Made by a program: the position numbers and the translations under genes. Below, one piece after another: positions 1 to 5,846 of a stretch of 16,787 nt of DNA. Origin of the DNA: Burkholderiales bacterium (GTDB taxonomy: Bacteria; Pseudomonadota; Gammaproteobacteria; Burkholderiales; Usitatibacteraceae); assembly GCA_025350945.1 (NCBI GenBank), contig JANXWW010000292.1, positions 1-16,787 on the forward strand, written 5' to 3'. The notes beneath the pieces were generated by a model, which was not told the DNA's origin, ran no database searches, and saw nothing but the letters and a program-made list of their open reading frames with translations. Position 1 is the first letter of the stretch, and the number at the start of each line of letters is the position of its first letter.

Positions 1-300
1 CTACCACTCGCGCGAGATCGCGGCATCGCCGTCATCGTTAATCGCCCGTTTGCAGGTGGCGAATTATTTCGGCGGCTGCGTACTCAGCCGCTGCCCGACT
101 GGGCAGGCGAAATTGACTGCACAAGCTGGGCGCAGCTCATGCTCAAATTCGTGATTGCTCATCCTGCGGTCACCTGCGCGATTCTGGGCACGGGCAAACT
201 CGATCATCTGCGTGACAATATGGCGGCGGGTTTGGGAATACTGCCGGATGAAACAATGCGAGCGAAAATTGCCACCAGTGCCACTGTCACTGCGGGGTAA
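1..300 (+). CDS. aldo/keto reductase family protein, 3' end only
   Basis: The frame is open from the first base to a TAA at 298-300 and encodes 99 residues. It begins inside a protein whose start lies before the window. Visible segments are GIAVIVNRPFAGGELF, then a stretch ending in LMLKFVIAHPAVTCAILGTGKLDHLRDNM. These match the C-terminal third of the aldo/keto reductase TIM barrel, where the I-L/P-G-T/S segment helps bind the NADP(H) phosphate and a following helix reads like HLxDNxxA. The family reduces or oxidises carbonyl groups with NADP(H) in the cytosol. The substrate cannot be told from this fragment, and the catalytic Asp, Tyr, Lys and His lie upstream and out of view. It is read in the same direction as the tautomerase gene 159 bp downstream. 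The family call is good; the specific function is unknown. Confidence 0.75.
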   Translation, partial: LPLARDRGIAVIVNRPFAGGELFRRLRTQPLPDWAGEIDCTSWAQLMLKFVIAHPAVTCAILGTGKLDHLRDNMAAGLGILPDETMRAKIATSATVTAG

Positions 301-459
301 TTTTTTTGCAAAACATCTGATTTTTCAGCGGCAAACGCCGCATCCGATAGGGTTATTTTTGCATTTTCAGCACAAGTGAATGGCGCGAACCGGGTTGCGC
401 AAGTGTGCGCAGGAGGCTAAATTAATAAGCCGTCATTCGGCAAAATTTTTGGAGTTATT
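301..459 (+). other. intergenic leader of the tautomerase gene with small hairpins
   Basis: This 159-bp gap holds three short perfect inverted repeats. GCGGC/GCCGC at 328-341 has a 4-nt loop, lies 27 nt after the reductase stop, and may be a weak terminator because a T-run follows only after about 15 nt. TGCGCA/TGCGCA at 396-411 also has a 4-nt loop. GCCG/CGGC at 429-441 lies just before the ribosome binding site. No convincing -35/-10 pair was found. Confidence 0.35.
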
Positions 460-843
460 ATGCCGCTCGTCACACTCACCGTCCGTCAGGGAAAATCCGC
501 TTCATTCAAATCTGGCGTGCTTGCCGCCGTGCATCAGGCGCTGGTTTCGTCAGGCGTGCCGGAAACGGATCGCTTTCATCGCGTGCTGGAACTGACTGCA
601 GACGACTTTCAATTTGATACTAATTATCCTGATCTCAGCGCCGCGCGCACCGATGATTTTGTGTTGATCGAAATTTTGTTGTCCGTCGGCCGCAGCGTAA
701 AAATCAAGAAAAAAATTCTTGCCGATTTAATTGCGCAAGCCGCGAAAAATCCTGGTTTGCATCCTGAAAATATCATGGTCGTGTTCAAAGAAACATCGTG
801 GGAAAACTGGTCGTTTGCAGGTGGTCGCCAGATTCACGTATAG
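460..843 (+). CDS. tautomerase-superfamily protein (4-OT/MIF-like fold)
   Basis: This 127-residue protein starts MPLVTLTVRQGK. Proline 2, exposed after removal of Met, is the catalytic general base of the 4-oxalocrotonate tautomerase superfamily, and the MPxV/I-T start is typical. The second half (IEILLSVGRSVKIKKKI, then LGIDPENIxVVFxE-like GLHPENIMVVFKETSWENWSFAGG) repeats the beta-alpha-beta pattern with a conserved ENI/VVF strand. The length fits a fused double-unit tautomerase of about 125-130 residues rather than the 60-residue single-unit forms. GGAG at 451-454 lies five bases before the ATG, a good ribosome binding site that supports this start. Members catalyse enol-keto tautomerisation or dehalogenation. 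The substrate is unknown, though a metabolic link to the aldo/keto reductase upstream is possible. Confidence 0.8.
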   Translation: MPLVTLTVRQGKSASFKSGVLAAVHQALVSSGVPETDRFHRVLELTADDFQFDTNYPDLSAARTDDFVLIEILLSVGRSVKIKKKILADLIAQAAKNPGLHPENIMVVFKETSWENWSFAGGRQIHV

Positions 844-855
844 CGTATTTTAAAC

Positions 856-921
856 AAACCCTAGTATTGGTGGCCCTTTTTGGCACAAAAGTCTTCAAAA
901 GCCGCACCAGTGCTAGAGTTT
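856..921. terminator. long imperfect hairpin between convergent genes, candidate bidirectional terminator
   Basis: Arms at 856-872 and 905-921 are imperfect inverted repeats of 17 nt. Fourteen positions are Watson-Crick pairs. In plus-strand RNA two of the remaining three are G-U wobbles, leaving one mismatch. The 32-nt loop contains a short T-run, and the right arm is followed by T-rich sequence at 919-936. It lies between the tautomerase stop and the kinase stop, so it can serve both converging transcripts. Confidence 0.5.
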
Positions 922-938
922 AATTTTCTTATTGTTCT

Positions 939-2333
939 CTAACGCCGAAAAATTGCAATCAGTAACGTAATCACCACTGCCGCCAACAGCACCACAATAA
1001 TTCTCGGCAGCCACCGCATCCACGGCGATTCTGCATGCCCATCCACGGTATTTCCGCCAACCGTTTCAGGATTGGCTTCAGCGAGCTCGCGTTTGCGACG
1101 TTCAATTTTGCGTTCATGCCGGCGGCGCTCTCTGGCTTCTTTTGCGGCACCCGTTACTGCGGTGCTGTGCGGCTGGGCGGTTGTGCTTTTGGTCGTGGCT
1201 GCATTGGCGACTGCGTTTTTGACCGCGCTTTTGTCAACGTCTTTTTCAGCATTTGTGTCAGCATTTTTGTCAACAAATGCTCGCATTTTTTTGGTGTTTG
1301 AAATGTAATCTTCGAACTCGGTTGTTTGATTGGTGAGTGCGGCGAGTTTGACGGTGGCATTAAATGAATCAAAATCTTTGGCGAGCTTTAGCGGGGTTGA
1401 TTCCTCGTAGTTTTCAATCGGCTTTTGAAAACGCCCAAGACCTAACGCTTCAATCGAGGCTTGCTTGGGCTGCGAGGGCGCAGTCCTTACGATCATGCCT
1501 TTGCTGTTGGAGGCTAACTGCCGTTTTACTTCCTTGAGATCATGCGCAAATTCATGCATGGTTTGGTAACGTTCTTCAACTGTTTTGGCGAGCGCTTTGG
1601 CAACAATCAAATCCAGCATCGTCGATACTTCCGGGTTCTCCCGCGACGGCGGCGGTGGCGCGGTATTGACTGTCGAATACATAATCGCGTTTACATTATC
1701 ACCATCAAAGGGCGGCACACTGGTGAGCGTTTCATAGAGCACTACACCGAGTGAAAAAATATCGGTGCGATGATCCAGCGTGCGTCCCACCACTTGTTCG
1801 GGCGACATGTAGCGCGGGCTGCCGAGAATCAATCCGGTCATGGTTTTGACCGCCGAGGCACTCATGCGGGCAATGCCGAAATCCATTATTTTGGCGAGCT
1901 CGCCACGCACGATCATGATGTTGGATGGCTTCACGTCGCGATGAATCACGTCGTTGTCGTGCGCCGCACCGAGGCCGAGCGCGACCTGCGCAATCCAGTC
2001 AACTGTGCTAAGAACCTGCGGGCGATCATCTTCCGCTAGAATATCTTTCAGCTCTTTGCCGACCAGAAATTCCATCGCCATATAGGCAACTGTTTCGGTG
2101 CGACCGACATCATAAATGGTGACGATATTGGGGTGATTTAAACGGCCTGCGGCCTTGATCTCTTGCTGAAATCGCAGCTCATATTCTTCCGCATCATCAA
2201 GGTTGATCGACAGGTTGACGGTTTTGATCGCAACCATGCGATCAATTACCGGGTCAACTGCGCGATAGACAACGCCCATCGCGCCTTGGCCGATGGTGTC
2301 GAGAATCTTATAACGGCCGAGGGTCTCGTTCAT
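939..2333 (-). CDS. PknB/Hanks-type serine/threonine protein kinase, tail-anchored
   Basis: This 464-residue protein phosphorylates Ser/Thr residues of target proteins. From the chosen ATG the kinase core is complete: Gly-loop GQGAMG (15-20), VAIK with Lys37, HRDVKPSN with catalytic Asp133, DFG with Asp151, an SPEQ segment in place of APE, and DIFSLGVVLYE. After residue about 270 comes a long linker rich in Ala, Lys, Thr and Asn, then a highly charged RERRRHERKIERRKRELAE stretch. A single hydrophobic helix (LPRIIVVLLAAVVITLLIAI) ends two residues before the C terminus, so the kinase should face the cytosol and be held by its tail. The frame could extend upstream to a TTG at 2393, but homology begins at MNETLGRYKIL. 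A perfect -10 box sits inside that extension, so ATG 2333 is preferred. It lies 99 bp downstream of the lipoprotein gene and is read the same way. Confidence 0.9.
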   Translation of the reverse strand: MNETLGRYKILDTIGQGAMGVVYRAVDPVIDRMVAIKTVNLSINLDDAEEYELRFQQEIKAAGRLNHPNIVTIYDVGRTETVAYMAMEFLVGKELKDILAEDDRPQVLSTVDWIAQVALGLGAAHDNDVIHRDVKPSNIMIVRGELAKIMDFGIARMSASAVKTMTGLILGSPRYMSPEQVVGRTLDHRTDIFSLGVVLYETLTSVPPFDGDNVNAIMYSTVNTAPPPPSRENPEVSTMLDLIVAKALAKTVEERYQTMHEFAHDLKEVKRQLASNSKGMIVRTAPSQPKQASIEALGLGRFQKPIENYEESTPLKLAKDFDSFNATVKLAALTNQTTEFEDYISNTKKMRAFVDKNADTNAEKDVDKSAVKNAVANAATTKSTTAQPHSTAVTGAAKEARERRRHERKIERRKRELAEANPETVGGNTVDGHAESPWMRWLPRIIVVLLAAVVITLLIAIFRR

Positions 2334-2342
2334 ATATTTTGG

Positions 2343-2371
2343 ATTATACGGCCTCGATATCACTTTGCCAG
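2343..2371 (-). promoter_or_regulatory. sigma-70-type promoter immediately upstream of the kinase ATG
   Basis: Read on the minus strand, CTGGCA (2366-2371) is followed by a 17-bp spacer and a perfect TATAAT (2343-2348). The -35 matches TTGACA at four of six positions. Transcription would start about 7 nt after the -10, only 2-4 nt before the ATG at 2333, and no Shine-Dalgarno sequence is visible. A leaderless or nearly leaderless kinase mRNA is inferred. Confidence 0.5.
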
Positions 2372-2432
2372 CGTGACAAATATTCAAAATCAAAAAACGC
2401 AGTAGCTATTCGTAATAGCTTTGTTAGGGTGC

Positions 2433-3317
2433 TTACTTTTTGGGCGCAGCGTTGGTTATTTTTGATGCGTCTTTTGCACTTTCTTTCGCGCTTTCTTTTG
2501 CGCTTTCCTTGAGCCCCAATTTGTAAGCTATTTGTGTTGCGCGAAATGTCGTGCCCCACGAGGGATGCCCAGCCTCGGCGGGTGACAGCTCAAAGGTGGG
2601 CTGCAGTTTTAAAATTTTGGTAAATTCAGCGCCGCACAGGCTGCGTTTTTTCAGCACGCAATAGCTGAACGCGGTTTGTTTATGCGCTTTGACACGATCT
2701 GTTAACGAAATCGTTTCTTTTAGTGCGTCAGTAAATAATTGAATCGCTTTCGCGTAATTACCTGCGTCGTATGCAACCATCCCTTCGCTAAAAATTCGTT
2801 CGGCTTGCGTGGTTGGTTTAGGCGCGAACCAGCTGGTGTCGCGAGCAGTCACATCAGTCTTTACCTGCCGATAAATCGGTCCCCAACGGGGATGCCCAGC
2901 CTCGGCGGGTGTCAGTTCAAATTTTGCATCAATCGCGAATGCTTTTTCAAATTCTTCGCGCGCGCTGGAATCGCGATTCTGCAAGGCATAAATAAACGCC
3001 ATATGCTTGCGAGCATCCAGTTGCTGCGCGGTTGACAAAATACCGCTATCGACGGCGAGTAGAAAACTGGTTTTGGCTTCATCAAAATTACCCGCTTCAT
3101 AGCGCTTCAAGCCTTCTGACAAATTTGCCAATGCGCGATCCGCTCTGGGCTGGATAGTGGGATCGACCGGAGGCACGGCCTTTGGTACGGGCGGCGTTGG
3201 AAACAACGCGCAACCTGCAACGGCGAGCAGTAATCCCGCCAACGCAATACGTCCGGCAGCATCAACTGTCGTATTAAAAATACCGCGCAGAGATGAAAAG
3301 ATAAATTCGCTAAACAC
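2433..3317 (-). CDS. TssQ-like lipoprotein with two tandem TPR-type units
   Basis: This is a predicted lipoprotein of 294 residues from the GTG start. A hydrophobic segment IALAGLLLAVAGC ends in a lipobox (V-A-G-C) with the acylated Cys at about residue 36, followed by a Pro-rich linker. Two similar units of about 109 residues follow. Each has a TPR-like pair (GLKRYEAGNFDEAKTSF, GMVAYDAGNYAKAIQLF), a segment AFxY..xxRxxxxxEF, and the hallmark FELxPAEAGHPxWG. That pattern resembles lipoproteins annotated as TssQ-family, linked to type VI secretion in betaproteobacteria, which usually carry one unit. The C terminus is a KESAKESAKESAKDASK repeat. There is no ATG near the start. GTG 3317 was chosen; a TTG at 3356, directly after a stop codon, is the alternative. 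The neighbours are a kinase and a cyclase-like gene. The lipoprotein call is firm; the TssQ link is from memory. Confidence 0.7.
   Translation of the reverse strand: MFSEFIFSSLRGIFNTTVDAAGRIALAGLLLAVAGCALFPTPPVPKAVPPVDPTIQPRADRALANLSEGLKRYEAGNFDEAKTSFLLAVDSGILSTAQQLDARKHMAFIYALQNRDSSAREEFEKAFAIDAKFELTPAEAGHPRWGPIYRQVKTDVTARDTSWFAPKPTTQAERIFSEGMVAYDAGNYAKAIQLFTDALKETISLTDRVKAHKQTAFSYCVLKKRSLCGAEFTKILKLQPTFELSPAEAGHPSWGTTFRATQIAYKLGLKESAKESAKESAKDASKITNAAPKK
2562..2911 (-). repeat. 23-bp identical direct repeats marking an internal gene duplication
   Basis: Positions 2562-2584 and 2889-2911 are identical over 23 bases and spaced 327 bp (109 codons, in frame). Both encode the core of the PAEAGHP motif of the TssQ-like units. 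Flanking sequence is also similar but diverged. Confidence 0.8.
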
Positions 3318-3472
3318 GGATGCCGACTTTATTTTTAGTTTTTGAAAATTGCACAATTAATGAGTTCACACCGATGCGCCCGTAAGAGCGCTGCGAGCCA
3401 CTGCCTCAATTGTAGGACGTTGTGAAATATTTTGGGAGCGCATTCAGTGCTTCGGCAAAAACGTTTGGCAAG

Positions 3473-4825
3473 TTATTGAAACCGGTGCCTGACGCTCACG
3501 TTTTCCTGGCTTTTGACTTCAACGCTCACCACATAGGGCGTGAAAGTTGTGTTTTTAATTTCGACCCGATATATTCCTGGTGCCAATCTGGATTGCTTGA
3601 CGGGTGGCGATGCGCCTACGGATCGTCCGTTGATGTATACGTCCCCCCAGGGCTGAATGCTGAATGACACAGTGCCCTGTGCCGCTGCCGGTTTTACAAC
3701 AGGCTTTATGACTGATTTTCCGATGACAGGTAATGGCTTTTCTTCCGCTACGGGAAGTGGCGAGACTGGCTTGGCTGCCGAGTCAGGTGTGCTTGTTGGC
3801 TCAGCACTCGCTACGGCGGACGAATCAGCAGGTTTGGGCGTGATGACAGGTGGCGCAGGTTCCGATTTTGCAGTGGCACGCGAGAGTTCTTCAGGCGTAT
3901 TTTCAGTTTTTGCCGCCGCTTTATTCATCGGCTTGCGGATTGCCATTACCGCAAACAATCCTGCCACCACAAATGCCAGGATGCTGCCCATGAGCAGCAG
4001 CTTGTTGCGATCCTGCATAAACGCCGTTGGCGCGGCGACCGAGCTTGCGCGTTTGTCACTCTTGCTGTTACTGGTTGTTGGTTTTCGTTCGCGCTTTTCG
4101 TCGCTGTCGGATTTTTCGTTGCTTGAAATGGACTTTGTATTGCTCGCTTTTTCGCTAGTGTCGGCAGTCTTGCTTACTCGCGCAATTTCGGTTAAGCCCG
4201 CCATTTCAGTTGAATCGCTTACTACATAAATTTCATGTGCCCGAACGTTTTTGTCTGTGCGCGCTCCCTCGTACGAAATCAGTTTGGCGTATTGCGCCGA
4301 GATCACGGAAACTGCATCAAAGTAAGACTGGGAAACAACGATTTGATCCGCTTTCGCGAAGCCCGTTATGCGCTGGGCGACGTTGATACCATCGCCCACA
4401 ATCTGCGGATGACCGTGACTATCCTGTTGCAGTTTGACTGGGCCAAGGTTGATGCCGATGCGCAATGCGTAATTAAAAATCGGGATGGTGCGATTAAGGT
4501 TGGCAGACTTGGCTTCGGCCAGAGATGCACCGTTTGCCAGACGCAAATAATCACGAATTCGAACACTTACCGTCAGGGCATCTTTCAAGTCGCCCAAAAA
4601 GCTTATCGCTGCGCCATCACCGGTATCAAGAACCAAACGCGATTCAGGATCAATACCTTCAAGTGAGGCTGACATGAGCCCTTTAAAACGCTCACGGATC
4701 AAAATCTGTTCGCTGACTGTTTTTTTCGAATAATCAACAATGTCGATAAATACAATGCTGCCAACAAAAGTGCGCTCTTCCGCTGGTTTTTGCGACGAAT
4801 TTTGTGGATCAAGCATGGCGCTCAT
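3473..4825 (-). CDS. class III nucleotidyl-cyclase homology protein with TM segment and C-terminal PEGA domain
   Basis: From ATG 4825 this is 450 residues. The cyclase-homology domain covers about 20-205: VFIDIVDYS with metal-ligand Asp28, LVLDTGDGAA with second metal ligand Asp70, and GDGINVAQRI with the Asn148/Arg152 transition-state pair. The residue normally Lys for adenine recognition appears to be Leu66, and the partner Asp/Thr position appears to be Gln141, so activity or substrate may be unusual. A Ser/Lys-rich linker (about 205-270) leads to one membrane helix (about 276-296), a Pro/Ala/Ser-rich stretch, and a PEGA domain (about 383-450: WGDVYINGRSVGASPP, LAPGIYRVEIKN). Topology suggests a cytosolic cyclase and an outside PEGA domain. 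The frame extends to a TTG at 4921 with only a weak AGG before it; ATG 4825 has AAGAG upstream. The gene is 155 bp or more upstream of the lipoprotein gene on the same strand. Confidence 0.85.
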   Translation of the reverse strand: MSAMLDPQNSSQKPAEERTFVGSIVFIDIVDYSKKTVSEQILIRERFKGLMSASLEGIDPESRLVLDTGDGAAISFLGDLKDALTVSVRIRDYLRLANGASLAEAKSANLNRTIPIFNYALRIGINLGPVKLQQDSHGHPQIVGDGINVAQRITGFAKADQIVVSQSYFDAVSVISAQYAKLISYEGARTDKNVRAHEIYVVSDSTEMAGLTEIARVSKTADTSEKASNTKSISSNEKSDSDEKRERKPTTSNSKSDKRASSVAAPTAFMQDRNKLLLMGSILAFVVAGLFAVMAIRKPMNKAAAKTENTPEELSRATAKSEPAPPVITPKPADSSAVASAEPTSTPDSAAKPVSPLPVAEEKPLPVIGKSVIKPVVKPAAAQGTVSFSIQPWGDVYINGRSVGASPPVKQSRLAPGIYRVEIKNTTFTPYVVSVEVKSQENVSVRHRFQ

Positions 4826-4937
4826 GCGACTCTTGCGAGCGGCAGTGGTGCCTGCAAACACATGAACAAATTGAAGAGCATATTGTTGGGGAGAAGATGT
4901 TCTCGCGGTGCGGTTGGTCAAAGTAACCTGATTGTGG

Positions 4938-4963
4938 GCAAATAATCATTTGCAATCATTTGC
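4938..4963. promoter_or_regulatory. three phased hexamers (GCAAAT / ATTTGC), candidate operator
   Basis: GCAAAT at 4938-4943 is followed by ATTTGC at 4948-4953 and again at 4958-4963. AATCATTTGC is therefore a perfect 10-bp tandem repeat (4944-4963), with an inverted copy at its left. The 10-bp step puts all half-sites on one DNA face. A possible -10 (TATAAA on the minus strand, 4970-4975) precedes it, so a bound protein would cover the start of the cyclase transcript. No good -35 was seen. Confidence 0.4.
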
Positions 4964-5021
4964 TCGTTTTTTATAGTGTACCGAAAACTCGGCATTTTGA
5001 GCATCTTGTATGCCAACAATT

Positions 5022-5051
5022 GCAACATGGCGATTGCAATCGAGATGTTGC
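5022..5051. repeat. 30-bp near-perfect palindrome after the SDR gene
   Basis: GCAACAT (5022-5028) pairs with ATGTTGC (5045-5051) around a perfect 12-bp palindrome CGATTGCAATCG (5031-5042); only the two positions on each side between them fail to pair. It begins 7 bp beyond the SDR stop. There is no T-run on either side, so an operator-like or RNA-stabilising role is as likely as termination. Two smaller repeats lie to the left: CCGA/TCGG (4981-4992) and GGCAT/ATGCC (4991-5014). Confidence 0.55.
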
Positions 5052-5057
5052 TTGCGG

Positions 5058-5846
5058 CTAGCTGGTATGGGAGCACATATAAAACACGCTATCGTGTTTT
5101 ACAATGTTGCTCGCGGGCGACATGAGGTAGACAAAGTGCGGCGCAAGGCTTTCCGGCGAGGGCAAGCATGACGCTAATTCACCCGGATGACTTTTCACGC
5201 GCATGGGGCTGGCAACGGGGCCGGGCACGCACACGTGGAAACGTATGTCGTCGGCATCGGTCATTTCGCCCTGCCACATCATTGCCAGCGGGCCCAGCGC
5301 TGATTTCACGCTGCCAAATACACCCCAGTACGGCGTTGGCTTTACGGCGTGGGTTTCGGATAGCCAAACGACCGATGGACTGGTTGCGCGTTTCAACAGC
5401 ATCATGCAGGCCTTGGTCAGCGCGGCGGGTACGGCGAGATTCACCATCGCGTGCGCGCGCCAGGAATCGAGATCAATGGAGGACAGCGGCATCAGCGGCG
5501 CGAAATGGCTTACGCCATGAAAAATGCCGTCGAGATGACCCAGGTTCTGATTGATAGATTGGGCAAAACCATCGAGATCGGCTTGCGTAGCCGTCAGAAA
5601 ATCAAGCGGCATCATCGCCGGTTGTGCGCCGCCTGCGGCCTCGATTTCGTCGTATACCGCTTCGAGTTTACTGAGCGTGCGGCCATGCAGGATCACGGTG
5701 GCACCGTGTTTCGCAAATGCGAGTGCTGCGGCACGTCCGAGTCCCTGGCCGGCACCGGTGGTGAGAATGACGCGATCTTTCAGAACGTCAATGGGTGCCG
5801 CGTAATTCGTCGGCAACGTGCGGTAAATAATTTCAGGATTATTCAT
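5058..5846 (-). CDS. YciK-like short-chain dehydrogenase/reductase with altered active site
   Basis: This 262-residue protein starts MNNPEIIYRTLPTN. The Rossmann cofactor loop is intact (TTGAGQGLGRAAA), as are the HGRT and LDFLT segments, and overall it resembles E. coli YciK. By that alignment the usual Y-x-x-x-K reads FGSVK, with Phe177 (TTT, 5316-5318) in place of the catalytic Tyr and Lys181 kept. The residue 13 before it, normally Ser, is Glu164. The NAG motif reads GVS. It probably binds NAD(P)(H) but may not be a normal reductase. ATG 5846 overlaps the end of hpnE by 8 bp, so translation is likely coupled; a longer upstream frame is only hpnE read out of phase. As the last gene of hpnC-hpnD-hpnE, a role in squalene or hopanoid metabolism is inferred from context only. 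Confidence 0.8.
   Translation of the reverse strand: MNNPEIIYRTLPTNYAAPIDVLKDRVILTTGAGQGLGRAAALAFAKHGATVILHGRTLSKLEAVYDEIEAAGGAQPAMMPLDFLTATQADLDGFAQSINQNLGHLDGIFHGVSHFAPLMPLSSIDLDSWRAHAMVNLAVPAALTKACMMLLKRATSPSVVWLSETHAVKPTPYWGVFGSVKSALGPLAMMWQGEMTDADDIRFHVCVPGPVASPMRVKSHPGELASCLPSPESLAPHFVYLMSPASNIVKHDSVFYMCSHTS
5081..5100 (-). terminator. terminator-like hairpin inside the 3' end of the SDR gene
   Basis: AAAACACG/CGTGTTTT is a perfect 8-bp stem with a 4-nt loop. On the minus strand it ends in TTTTATAT and lies 21 bp before the SDR stop. It encodes KHDSVF near the C terminus. It could end the hpn transcript, or be bidirectional. Confidence 0.4.

Noticed and set aside
155..379. 74-codon frame overlapping the aldo/keto reductase end
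   Set aside because: Out of phase with a clear AKR C terminus; no ribosome binding site or motif.
380..595. 71-codon frame overlapping the tautomerase start
   Set aside because: Runs out of phase into a well-supported gene; AGGAGG at 411-415 is not placed before a start codon.
2455..2515. Short repeats in the lipoprotein gene end as a possible microsatellite switch
   Set aside because: The 12-bp repeat encodes KESA three times in frame; a unit divisible by three cannot switch the frame, so it is only a length-variable tail.
3657..4229. 190-codon plus-strand open frame
   Set aside because: Antisense to the cyclase gene's low-complexity Ser/Ala/Pro linker; composition-driven with no family motif.
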